In this document: positions 27,514 to 35,626 of the stretch, one piece after another
How positions within the stretch are numbered: position 1 is the first letter of the stretch
Layout: every line of letters begins with the position of its first letter
Source of the DNA: Collimonas pratensis
GTDB taxonomy: Bacteria; Pseudomonadota; Gammaproteobacteria; Burkholderiales; Burkholderiaceae_D
NCBI RefSeq assembly: GCF_001584185.1
Contig: NZ_CP013234.1
Span: forward strand, 1,116,001-1,180,000
Direction of reading: 5' to 3'
DNA length: 64,000 nt
The notes under the pieces: generated by a model
Told to the model about the DNA's origin: nothing
Databases searched by the model: none
Seen by the model: only the letters and a program-made list of their open reading frames with translations
Translations under genes and position numbers: made by a program

Positions 27514-29244
27514 ATGAAGAATATTCAAAATAGGATGTCGAAGACAATTCTTGTTGCGACGTTAGCAGTTTCGAGTTTCTTGGCCGGTTGTGGGGGCTCG
27601 ACCGGCGGCATTGAAAGTGCCACGGCATTGTCGGCCGGGGCTGCCGCAACGGGGGACAACTTCAGCGCACAGGTGGCGCAGCAAATTCTGAATGTTGGCG
27701 GCAATGCTGTCGACGCTGCAGTCGCGACTGCTTTCGCGCTCACGGTCACTTATCCGGAGGCAGGCAATATCGGCGGCGGCGGTTTCATGACCATTTACAT
27801 GAATGGGCAGCCATATTTTCTGGATTACCGAGAAATGGCGCCCGCTGCAACGTCTACGAATTTTTACACGCAGTTCACGACCGCGGATGGAAAGGAGGAT
27901 CCCCAGAGTAGCATCCAGGGTGCGCAGGCCGTTGGCGTACCGGGTACTGTAATGGGGCTCTGGACGGCTTGCCAGAAGTTCTGCAAGTTACCGTGGCAAC
28001 AGTTGCTTGCGCCGGCCATAGCGCTTGCTCGCGACGGCTATCTTCCTGCGCAAGCCGAAATCGACAGCTACAAAAGCACAGTGGCAGGTTATCAGGCTTA
28101 CCCTTATCCGTTCAATCTGTCTGATTACTTTGGTGGAATGACGGCGGGTCAATTGTTCCGGCAACCAGACCTTGCAGCGACGCTTGAACGGATTTCCGCG
28201 ACAGGCGCCGACGAGTTCTATAAAGGTAAGACGGCTGATCTGCTTGTCGCGTCGATGACGCAAGACGGTGGGAAAGGCGTGATCACAAAAGGCGATCTGG
28301 CATCGTACAAAGCAGTTTGGCGCCAGCCGATTTCCTTTAATTGGAAAGGAATGACGGTACTAACCGCACCGCCTCCGAGTTCCGGCGGCATTGCCCTGGC
28401 ACAGTTGCTCGGCATGAAGGCCGATCTCAATGGCTCGCTTTTCTCTGGAGTATCCGTGAACACTGCTCAGTACATTCATTTGAGCGCAGAAATAATGAAG
28501 CGTGTGTTTGCGGATCGAGCACAATTTCTTGGTGATCCTGACTTTGTCACCGTACCTGTTTCGGGCTTGCTTGACCCAACCTATATCGCGCAGCGTGCGG
28601 CCGAAGTGAATCCGACATCCATATCGCCTACGGCGAGTGTCCAGCCGGGTAAACCTAAGTTCCACACGACGCACTTCTCGATCATCGATAAATGGGGTAA
28701 CGCAGTGTCGAATACCTACACGTTGAATAATCCATATGGAAGCGGTGTGGTCGTGCGAGGAGCGGGATTTGTGCTAAACGACGAGATGGATGATTTTGCA
28801 ACGGTGCCGGGCCAACCAAATTCTCTTGGTGTGATTGGTGGAGACGCTAACGCTGTTGCATCCGGGAAGCGGCCACTTTCATCGATGTCACCGAGTATTT
28901 TGCTGAAGGACGGAAAGGTGGCGATGGTGATCGGCACACCTGGCGGCTCGCACATCTTCACGTCGTTGTATCAGGTGCTGTCCGATGTGTATGACTACAA
29001 CATGAGCCTTGCAGATTCCGTGAAGAATATGCGCTTCCATCATCAATTGCCGCAAGGAACTGTAGTCTATTACGAACCGTATGCACCTTTCCCGCCGTCT
29101 CTCGTCTCCGAACTGGCGACTCGAGGCTACACAGTCCAGAACGGGGGATTCAACACCGACGTGCAGGCCATTCAAGTTGTGAACGGCAGTCCGCTTCCTG
29201 TTTCCGATCCTCGCGGTAGGGGAGCTTCAGTGATCGCCAAGTAA
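27514..29244 (+). CDS. ggt: Lipoprotein gamma-glutamyltransferase
   Basis: A 576-residue GGT. The signal peptide ends in a lipobox (LAGC, Cys26), so the enzyme is probably anchored facing the periplasm. The chain has the GGT opening NVGGNAVDAAVATAFALTVT and PEAGNIGGGGFMTI, the maturation nucleophile threonine at about residue 385 in FHTTHFSIIDKWGNAVSNTY, and the NNPYGSGV and GGANxxxSGKRPLSSMSPS-like substrate loop. GGT cleaves the gamma-glutamyl bond of glutathione and similar amides, releasing glutamate or transferring it. The autocatalytic break just before TTH yields large and small subunits. Its neighbourhood of a VOC protein, amino-acid binding protein and 5-oxoprolinase fits use of gamma-glutamyl compounds. 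Confidence 0.92.
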   Translation: MKNIQNRMSKTILVATLAVSSFLAGCGGSTGGIESATALSAGAAATGDNFSAQVAQQILNVGGNAVDAAVATAFALTVTYPEAGNIGGGGFMTIYMNGQPYFLDYREMAPAATSTNFYTQFTTADGKEDPQSSIQGAQAVGVPGTVMGLWTACQKFCKLPWQQLLAPAIALARDGYLPAQAEIDSYKSTVAGYQAYPYPFNLSDYFGGMTAGQLFRQPDLAATLERISATGADEFYKGKTADLLVASMTQDGGKGVITKGDLASYKAVWRQPISFNWKGMTVLTAPPPSSGGIALAQLLGMKADLNGSLFSGVSVNTAQYIHLSAEIMKRVFADRAQFLGDPDFVTVPVSGLLDPTYIAQRAAEVNPTSISPTASVQPGKPKFHTTHFSIIDKWGNAVSNTYTLNNPYGSGVVVRGAGFVLNDEMDDFATVPGQPNSLGVIGGDANAVASGKRPLSSMSPSILLKDGKVAMVIGTPGGSHIFTSLYQVLSDVYDYNMSLADSVKNMRFHHQLPQGTVVYYEPYAPFPPSLVSELATRGYTVQNGGFNTDVQAIQVVNGSPLPVSDPRGRGASVIAK

Positions 29245-29271
29245 GGTTGCCAGCACATATATATTTTCGTA

Positions 29272-29302
29272 AGGAGGGGGGGGCTCGGCTCCCCCTTTTT
29301 TT
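29272..29302 (+). terminator. Terminator after ggt
   Basis: A G-run paired to CCCCC around GCTCGGCT (29276-29295) runs directly into seven T residues. It is 28 bases after the ggt stop and separates ggt from the VOC operon, which has its own promoter copy. Confidence 0.85.
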
Positions 29303-29325
29303 GTGCCGAATGATTAAGCCTGTTC

Positions 29326-29419
29326 TTATGAAAAATTTGAATTACGATGATCAAAAATGATAATTTCACATCATAAATTAATATATATAGACTGTCTTAA
29401 ATCCCTGACACATAAAGGG
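29326..29419 (+). repeat. 94-bp leader/promoter repeat, copy 2
   Basis: It is the partner of 27092-27185 (see that entry). It supplies the likely LysR operator and promoter (ATATATATA, TGACACATAAAGGG) for the intact VOC gene, whose ATG lies 95 bases further down. Confidence 0.75.
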
Positions 29420-29514
29420 TTTGCAATGGCAAGCGAACCCGGTTAACGGACTTCGTTCCTTGTTCTTAGCCGGCCAACCGATTATCAATTTATTTTTAGA
29501 AAAGAGAACTCAAG

Positions 29515-29937
29515 ATGACATCGACACCACTGTTTCATTTGGCATTCCCTGTGAACGACATTGCTCAGGCACGTGCCTTTTACGGCGATCTGCTGGGCTG
29601 CCCTGAAGGACGCAGCGACGAAAAATGGGTGGATTTCAATTTCTACGGACATCAACTGGTGGCGCACCTGGCTCCAGACGAAACCGGTCTTAGCGCAACC
29701 AATCCGGTGGATGATCATGATGTGCCGTCACGCCATTTCGGAGCAATCTTGTCCTTGCCTGAATGGGAAGCGCTGGCAGCGAAATTGAAAGCCGCCAACA
29801 TCAAATTCATCATCGAGCCATATATTCGTTTCAAGGGAGAGGTCGGTGAGCAGGCCACGATGTTTTTCCTGGATCCGTCCGGTAATGCGCTGGAATTCAA
29901 ATCGTTTGCGAATATGGATTACATCTTCGCAAAATAA
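29515..29937 (+). CDS. VOC-family (glyoxalase/dioxygenase fold) protein
   Basis: The 140-residue product has a two-module vicinal-oxygen-chelate fold: [20 protein letters not shown] gives a metal-ligand His and the helix, QLVAHLAP a second His, and the closing [14 protein letters not shown] a glutamate. Such proteins coordinate a divalent metal; activities range from lactoylglutathione lyase to ring-opening dioxygenase. The association with gamma-glutamyltransferase and 5-oxoprolinase genes suggests a substrate derived from glutathione or gamma-glutamyl metabolism, but no residue pattern decides this. It shares a promoter copy with the ggt region and is co-transcribed with the binding protein 26 bases later. 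Confidence 0.8.
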   Translation: MTSTPLFHLAFPVNDIAQARAFYGDLLGCPEGRSDEKWVDFNFYGHQLVAHLAPDETGLSATNPVDDHDVPSRHFGAILSLPEWEALAAKLKAANIKFIIEPYIRFKGEVGEQATMFFLDPSGNALEFKSFANMDYIFAK

Positions 29938-29963
29938 TAACTGAAATCATCGGGAGAAAAGAA

Positions 29964-30917
29964 ATGAAAAAACTCATATTGGCGCTTTGCATCATCGGCA
30001 GCCAAACCATGCATTCGAGTCATGCGGCACAAAGCGAAGAGTTGAGCGGAACCTTGAAGAAAATCAAGGAGAAAGGCACTATCGTCCTTGGCGTTCGAGA
30101 CTCGACCAAACCGTTCTCTTTTCTGACCGATAAACAGGATTATGAGGGCTATTCGATTGACTTGTGCCTTTCCGTCGCCAAGAGCATACAGCGCAAGCTA
30201 GGTATGTCGCAACTGAATATCTCGATGCTGCCGGTGACGGCGTCAAGCCGTATTCCGTTAATTCAAAACGGCACAGTCGACATCGAATGCGGCAATACTA
30301 CCAATACGGCAGAACGTCAGAACATCGTGGCATTCTCGCCCACATTTTACGTCAGCGGTTCCCGCATTCTGAGCAAGCGCAGCAGCAACGTGCAGACGCT
30401 CGCCGAGCTCCGTGGCAAGAAGCTTGCAATCAATAGCGGAACTACCCATATCAAGATGATCACCATACTCAACAATGAGCAGAAGCTTGGTATCGATATT
30501 GTTACGTCACGCGACACGGCTGAGGGAGTTCTTCTGGTCGAGACCGGTCGGGTGGCCGCTTTCGTGAACGACGACATCGTGCTCGCTTCGCTGGCGGGCG
30601 ACAGCAAAATGAAGGACGAGCTAGTTGTTAGTAAAGATGCGCTTTCCGTCGAGCCGTTCGGGCTAATTTATGGCAAGGACGACCCGGCTTTCAAACAGGT
30701 GCTCGATACCAGTATCACGAACATCTTCAAGTCTTGGGAGATCAAGAAGATCTACGCGAAATGGTTTCAATCGCCGGCATTGCCGCATGGTCAGAATCTG
30801 AATTGGCCGATGAGTCCTGAAACGCAGGCCGCCATCGCGAAGGTCACTAACTCTTCCAATCCAACAGACTATGCACCGCTACCAAAGGAACAGTTGTCGG
30901 TAGTTAAAAAGAAATAA
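29964..30917 (+). CDS. Periplasmic amino-acid ABC-transporter binding protein
   Basis: A 317-residue secreted protein: cleavable signal ending around HSSHAAQS, then the class-3 (GltI/GlnH-type) binding-protein pattern GTIVLGVRDSTKPFSFLT, GYSIDLCLSVAKSI, IECGNTTNTAERQN and a lobe-2 segment with VEPFGLIYGKDDPAF. It should capture an acidic amino acid or similar compound, plausibly glutamate, gamma-glutamyl peptides or 5-oxoproline. No permease or ATPase gene follows; the next gene is 483 bases away, so it would use ABC components encoded elsewhere. Confidence 0.88.
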   Translation: MKKLILALCIIGSQTMHSSHAAQSEELSGTLKKIKEKGTIVLGVRDSTKPFSFLTDKQDYEGYSIDLCLSVAKSIQRKLGMSQLNISMLPVTASSRIPLIQNGTVDIECGNTTNTAERQNIVAFSPTFYVSGSRILSKRSSNVQTLAELRGKKLAINSGTTHIKMITILNNEQKLGIDIVTSRDTAEGVLLVETGRVAAFVNDDIVLASLAGDSKMKDELVVSKDALSVEPFGLIYGKDDPAFKQVLDTSITNIFKSWEIKKIYAKWFQSPALPHGQNLNWPMSPETQAAIAKVTNSSNPTDYAPLPKEQLSVVKKK

Positions 30918-31400
30918 GGCATCTTGCTATTTCGAAGAAATGATTGAATGGCCGTGAATTCTCTCCGGTATGGCCAAAAATTGCATCTATCAACGTGATA
31001 GATCGGCTAAGCGCCTTTCCGGGGAAATCCGCCATGTTCAGCTGAATCACACAGTGAACGTTGGTTGGCTGTGCCAATTCAAAGTCAGTTTTCTTACGCC
31101 GTAAGCGACTCTATCTGGAAAGGCATATTGAGTTTTTTCTCAGTATCGGATTGATGTCAGCGAGCCGTGAAAAAACGGGCGCGATCATGGCATTTCAACT
31201 GATACGTCCGATGCAGGACTGATTGCACGGAAGAAGCGCGCACCACCAAGCAGGAAAAAATAGTGTCCATGGGATTCACCTTGTCATTTTAGGTATTTCC
31301 CTGTCATGGAGATGGTCGCCTGTTTTAATGAATCTGACACCATCCATATGATTAATGACTGCAACTTACAAACCAAGTCCACATGGAATTTTCATAAGTC
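30918..31400. other. 483-bp gene-free stretch before the Pxp operon
   Basis: I see no gene in any frame longer than about 40 codons with a usable start, no RNA gene and no clear terminator. The promoter of the biotin carboxylase-pxp operon must lie in its right part. A possible -10 (TTAATGAAT) and the GAGATGG region at 31300-31330 are too weak to call. Confidence 0.4.
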
Positions 31401-32813
31401 ATGAATAAAATTTTGATCGCCAACCGCGGCGAAATTGCTTGCAGAATTATTCAAGCGGCGCGTGGCTTGGGTATTAAAACCATCGCTGTTTATTCAGATG
31501 CGGATGCCGGCTCGTTGCATTGCGAGATGGCGGATTTTGCCGTTCGTGTCGGTTCCGCTCCAGCGGGACAAAGTTATCTCGATATGGACGCGGTTCTGCA
31601 AGCGGGCATACAGCATGGTGCCGAAGGGGTGCATCCTGGCTACGGCTTTCTGTCCGAGAACACGGTCTTCGCCAAAGCAGCAGAACGCAATGGCATTACT
31701 TGGATAGGTCCCACGGCCGAATCTATCGAAGATATGGGAGACAAGCACCGAGCGCGAAGTATCGCCCAGGCGTGCGGTGTTCCGGTACTCCCGGGCAGCC
31801 GCGCATTCCTTCCAGGTGAAAACCCTGAACTGTTGACGCTTGAGGCGGCCCGCGTGGGTTTTCCCTTGCTGGTCAAGGCAGCTGGCGGAGGCGGCGGTAT
31901 CGGCATGAAGCGCGTGGATGATCCTGCCGCACTGGCGGCAGCCGTTATTTCGACCCAATCGCAAGCACTGAAAGCCTTCAACGATGCGTCGATCTACCTG
32001 GAGCGCTTTGTGCCGCGTGCTCGGCATATCGAGGTGCAAGTCTTTGGCTATGGTGACGGCACAGCTGTTCATCTCTTCGAGCGGGAATGTTCCGTACAGC
32101 GACGTTTCCAAAAGATCGTAGAGGAAAGCCCCGCACCGCATCTGGCGCCCGAAGTTCTCGATCGGATGTTCTCTGCCGCCCTCTCGCTTACTGCCGGTCA
32201 GCGGTATCGTGGTGCGGGGACCGTCGAGTTCATTCTCGACGCCGTCAGCCAGGAATTCTACTTCTTGGAAATGAATACCCGTATCCAAGTTGAGCATGGC
32301 GTCACGGAGGCCATTACTGGCTGGGATTTGGTGCGCAGCCAGATTTTGCTGGCAGCTGGAACCTTGGAGAAGATGCCGCAAACTTCAATTCGACGCAATG
32401 GCGCCGCCGTTGAATGCCGGGTTTATGCCGAGAATCCGGCGAAGAATTTCCTTCCGTCGCCGGGCCTGCTTGAACGATTTGTTTTGCCATCCCAAGTTGA
32501 TGGCCTCCGCGTTGATACCGGGGTACGTCAAGGGGACTTGATCACCTCGTTTTATGATCCCATGATTGCCAAGTTGATCACCTGGGCGCCGACGCGTGCA
32601 GGAGCGCTGCAGCGCATGGACACGGCATTGCAATCCACCGAGATTTCAGGCATCCGCCACAACACGGTTTTTTTGCAGCGAGTGATACGGCATCCCGAGT
32701 TTCAAGCCGGCAAGGTGGACACCAGCTTTGTGGATCGCGAGAAAGCCGCATTGCTGGCGGATCTGGCTGAATCTGCGCGCATCGATGCAGGGCCGTTGAA
32801 GGTCGCGTCATGA
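31401..32813 (+). CDS. Biotin carboxylase subunit (AccC-like), dedicated to the Pxp operon
   Basis: A 470-residue biotin carboxylase: N-terminal ILIANRGEIACRIIQAARGL, EGVHPGYGFLSEN, the ATP-grasp glycine loop KAAGGGGGIGMKRV near residue 158 and the ARHIEVQVFGYGDG and EMNTRIQVEHGVTE motifs (the latter normally EMNTRLQVEHPVTE) that hold the magnesium and bicarbonate site. The enzyme uses ATP to carboxylate biotin on a carrier protein. It overlaps pxpB by four bases and a small biotin carrier closes the cluster. No acetyl-CoA carboxyltransferase gene (accA/accD) is present, so it probably serves PxpB/PxpC rather than fatty-acid synthesis. Confidence 0.9.
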   Translation: MNKILIANRGEIACRIIQAARGLGIKTIAVYSDADAGSLHCEMADFAVRVGSAPAGQSYLDMDAVLQAGIQHGAEGVHPGYGFLSENTVFAKAAERNGITWIGPTAESIEDMGDKHRARSIAQACGVPVLPGSRAFLPGENPELLTLEAARVGFPLLVKAAGGGGGIGMKRVDDPAALAAAVISTQSQALKAFNDASIYLERFVPRARHIEVQVFGYGDGTAVHLFERECSVQRRFQKIVEESPAPHLAPEVLDRMFSAALSLTAGQRYRGAGTVEFILDAVSQEFYFLEMNTRIQVEHGVTEAITGWDLVRSQILLAAGTLEKMPQTSIRRNGAAVECRVYAENPAKNFLPSPGLLERFVLPSQVDGLRVDTGVRQGDLITSFYDPMIAKLITWAPTRAGALQRMDTALQSTEISGIRHNTVFLQRVIRHPEFQAGKVDTSFVDREKAALLADLAESARIDAGPLKVAS

Positions 32814-33550
32814 ACAATAAAATTCTTACAACGAAGGATATTACTTGGAAAATTGTGCCTTCGGGCGACAGTTGCCTTGTGATTGAGATCCAATCGGCGC
32901 TTGTCGGAGCCAGTAGTCATTGGGCAGCCGGAGCTGCCGCGGCTTTGCGTCACGCCAGCTTGCCGGGAATAACGGACGTAGTCTCCACCATAGTGACCGT
33001 TGGAGTTCACTACCGGCCAGAGGTGCTGCGGCGATTGGGAAGTCAGGGCGAAACGTCTTATCAGGCTGCAACTCGCATTGTCGCGACAGTTCTCAACACC
33101 TTTGAATATAACAATCTGGCGCCCCCTCGAGTGGTGCAGATTCCTGTCTCCTATGGAGGCGATCACGGCCCAGACCTCGAGACTGTTGCCAGTGAATGCG
33201 GGCTATCGGCCCAAGCGCTGATCGATCTACACACAGGCGCGGACGTGAGCGTACAAATGCTCGGCTTTGCGCCTGGGCATCCCTACATCGGCACGTTCGA
33301 CGAGCGCCTAGCTCCGCCCAGGCGCGCTCAACCACGGACCTCGGTACCAATTGGCTCAGTTGGCTTGGCTAACCGTCAAAGCGTTATCTATCCCTTCAAC
33401 CTGCCGGGCGGGTGGAATCTGATCGGTAGAACACCATTGAAATTGTTTGATCCGGATAGAAATCCGGCGTGCTTGCTACAAGCCGGTGATCGCATCCGTT
33501 TTGTGTCCATCACGGCTGACGAATTCGAAACCTCGGGAGATGGTCGATGA
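32810..33550 (+). CDS. pxpB: 5-oxoprolinase subunit PxpB (KipI-like, CT_C_D domain)
   Basis: The 246-residue protein has the KipI/carboxyltransferase C-D pattern: DCLVIEIQSAL early, PVSYGGDHGPDLETVASECG, then GFAPGHPYIGTFDERLAPPR and VGLANRQSVIYPFNLPGGWN ending LIGRTP. The same domain forms half of the carboxyltransferase of urea carboxylase. In PxpABC it binds PxpC and helps the ATP-dependent opening of 5-oxoproline to glutamate. It overlaps its neighbours by four bases on both sides, so the subunits are translated together. Confidence 0.93.
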   Translation: MNNKILTTKDITWKIVPSGDSCLVIEIQSALVGASSHWAAGAAAALRHASLPGITDVVSTIVTVGVHYRPEVLRRLGSQGETSYQAATRIVATVLNTFEYNNLAPPRVVQIPVSYGGDHGPDLETVASECGLSAQALIDLHTGADVSVQMLGFAPGHPYIGTFDERLAPPRRAQPRTSVPIGSVGLANRQSVIYPFNLPGGWNLIGRTPLKLFDPDRNPACLLQAGDRIRFVSITADEFETSGDGR

Positions 33551-34497
33551 CTATTCAAGTTCTCAAGCCTGGCCTACTGTCCACATTTCAGGATCTGGGG
33601 CGAACAGGTTTCCAGCACCAGGGAATCCCAGTCTCTGGCGTGATGGATGAACGATCCCACAGGCTTGCGTGCATGCTGGTCGGAAATTCACCGTTCGAGG
33701 CGACACTCGAAGTCACGTTGATCGGGCCGACTCTGCAGTTCGATTGTCCTGCTGTGATCGCAGTGTGCGGTGCGGATCTTGGTGCCACCATTGCGGGCAA
33801 TCCGCTGCCGCTTGCAAGGCCTGTCGCCGTTTCAGCCGGGGATGTGGTTTCGTTCGGCAAACGCGCAAACGGATTGCGTGCATACATCGCTGTGGCAGGC
33901 GGCTACGTACTGCAAACCGTGATGGGCAGCACAAGTACGTACGTGCGCGGAGGTTTCGGTGGTGCGTGCGGTCGACAACTACAGAAAGGCGACAGCATCG
34001 CGTTTCGCAATATCAAACGGACCCCTTCTTTGGATAGGCGCTCTTCCACGTTCCCGGAAGAAATACAGCGCACACAAGATTCTCCAATCCGAATAGTTCC
34101 TGGCAGGGAATGGGATGGGTTCGAGCCTGATGCGCGGCGAGCCATGGCTGAACAGGTCTTCCGCATCAGCCCAAGCTCTGATCGCATGGGATATCGACTG
34201 GAAGGCGAAGCTCTGCATCTGATACAGCCGCTAGAACTGCAGTCCGAGGCGGTGAGTTTTGGAACGGTTCAGGTGCCACCGGATGGACAGCCCATCGTGC
34301 TCATGGCGGATCGACAAACAACGGGCGGATACCCACGCATCGCGAATGTGGCGGCGGTGGATCTTCCGCGCTTGGCGCAAGGCATGGCAGGAGAGCGGAT
34401 TCAATTCGAATGGATTACTTTGGAGGAAGCACAACGGCTCATCGTCGAGCAAAGCCAAATATTTGAAATGATGGGGACAGGCCATGGCATCGATTGA
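33547..34497 (+). CDS. pxpC: 5-oxoprolinase subunit PxpC (KipA-like, CT_A_B domain)
   Basis: A 316-residue carboxyltransferase A-B (KipA/UC-CT) domain: FQDLGRTGFQHQGIPVSGVM at the start, CGADLGATIAGNPLP, GGYVLQTVMGSTSTYVRGGF in the middle and MADRQTTGGYPRIANVAAVD near the end. It forms the second half of the PxpB-PxpC heterodimer. Its 3' end overlaps pxpA by 14 bases. In urea carboxylase the corresponding domain accepts the carboxyl group from biotin, which makes the biotin genes beside it notable. Confidence 0.93.
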   Translation: MTIQVLKPGLLSTFQDLGRTGFQHQGIPVSGVMDERSHRLACMLVGNSPFEATLEVTLIGPTLQFDCPAVIAVCGADLGATIAGNPLPLARPVAVSAGDVVSFGKRANGLRAYIAVAGGYVLQTVMGSTSTYVRGGFGGACGRQLQKGDSIAFRNIKRTPSLDRRSSTFPEEIQRTQDSPIRIVPGREWDGFEPDARRAMAEQVFRISPSSDRMGYRLEGEALHLIQPLELQSEAVSFGTVQVPPDGQPIVLMADRQTTGGYPRIANVAAVDLPRLAQGMAGERIQFEWITLEEAQRLIVEQSQIFEMMGTGHGID

Positions 34498-35260
34498 CTT
34501 AAACAGCGATGTTGGAGAGAGCTACGGCATATATCGTCTTGGCAACGACGCCGCAGTGTTGGACCACGTTTCATCAGCCAACGTGGCCTGCGGAATGCAT
34601 GCCGGTGACCCTCAGACCATTGCTGCAACCGTGCAATTAGCGATTGCGCGTGGGGTGTCGATCGGAGCACATCCGGGATTTGCAGATCTCCAGGGATTCG
34701 GTCGTAGGCCGATGCATCTGGGAGTGGAAGAGCTGTACAACTTGATGCTTTACCAAATCGGTGCGTTGCAGGCCTTCGCCAAGGCGGCAGGTAATCGGCT
34801 TGTTCACGTCAAGACGCACGGGGCCCTGTACAACATGGCAGCGCGCGATCGCGCTATGGCACGAGCCATCTGCGACGCGGTACGTGATGCCGATCGTGAG
34901 CTAGTGTTCTTCGGCCTCGCTGGCTCGGAGCTCGTCCATGCGGCTCGCGACACTGGCCTAACGGTGGCAGAAGAGGTGTTTGCAGATCGAACCTATCAAG
35001 ACGACGGCTCATTGACCCCGCGCACGGACCCGCGCGCCATGATTACCGATGTTCAACAATCTGTGGATCAAGTCCTCCGGATGGTTCGCTTTGGCGTGGT
35101 TCGATCGGTCAATGGCGTCGATGTACCGGTACGGCCGGACACTCTTTGCATCCACGGGGATCAGCCCGGTGCTGCGCAGTTCGCGCAGGTTATTCGTCAA
35201 GCTCTCGAAGCCGAGGGTATTGCCGTTCGAGCCATTGGGCATGTTCCGACATCCCTCTGA
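34484..35260 (+). CDS. pxpA: 5-oxoprolinase subunit PxpA (LamB/YcsF family)
   Basis: A 258-residue LamB/YcsF protein: MASIDLNSDVGESYGIYRLG, SSANVACGMHAGDPQTIAAT, GAHPGFADLQGFGRR and VKTHGALYNMAARDRAMARA are the family's metal-binding and active-site signatures; it ends CIHGDQPGAAQFAQVIRQAL. PxpA carries the hydrolytic site of 5-oxoprolinase. It starts inside the end of pxpC, so the three subunits are co-translated. All three subunits are intact. Confidence 0.94.
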   Translation: MASIDLNSDVGESYGIYRLGNDAAVLDHVSSANVACGMHAGDPQTIAATVQLAIARGVSIGAHPGFADLQGFGRRPMHLGVEELYNLMLYQIGALQAFAKAAGNRLVHVKTHGALYNMAARDRAMARAICDAVRDADRELVFFGLAGSELVHAARDTGLTVAEEVFADRTYQDDGSLTPRTDPRAMITDVQQSVDQVLRMVRFGVVRSVNGVDVPVRPDTLCIHGDQPGAAQFAQVIRQALEAEGIAVRAIGHVPTSL

Positions 35261-35300
35261 TTCATTTTCTTGTCCACCTCCATACAGTGAGCTCCATCAA

Positions 35301-35528
35301 ATGAGTAAAGAAATTGAAATCCGCGCGGAAATAGCCGGCGCACTTGTAAAAATCATCGCGACGCTCAACGCCCCCCTAAAAGCGGGAGACAACATTGCCG
35401 TCATGGAATCCATGAAGATGGAAATTCCCATCCAGGCGCCCAGTGCCGGATCAGTCGTCGAATTTCTCGTGGAGGAGGGGGCCATGCTTGACGAAGACGC
35501 TATTGTTGCGCGATTCATCGCAAGTTAG
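35301..35528 (+). CDS. Biotin carboxyl carrier protein of the Pxp operon
   Basis: The ATG at 35301 gives a 75-residue biotinyl domain: MSKEIEIRAEIAGALVKIIA, then AVMESMKMEIPIQAPSAGSV with the biotin-accepting Lys39 in ESMKM, ending IVARFIAS. This is only the beta-sandwich carrier, without the Ala/Pro-rich linker of AccB. It would be carboxylated by the biotin carboxylase at the start of the operon and hand CO2 to a partner, for which PxpB/PxpC are the only candidates nearby. It lies 40 bases after pxpA. Confidence 0.9.
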   Translation: MSKEIEIRAEIAGALVKIIATLNAPLKAGDNIAVMESMKMEIPIQAPSAGSVVEFLVEEGAMLDEDAIVARFIAS

Positions 35529-35626
35529 CCATTTATAACTCCCGGCAAACCAATTCCGATCCACCAAGATGGCAATCCTTCGAGCCTTCTTGGATCACCT
35601 CACGTCACACCGAACGGAGATATAAA

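Noticed and set aside
30918..31400. Riboswitch in the gap before the biotin carboxylase
   Set aside because: I see no recognisable aptamer core or terminator/antiterminator pair.
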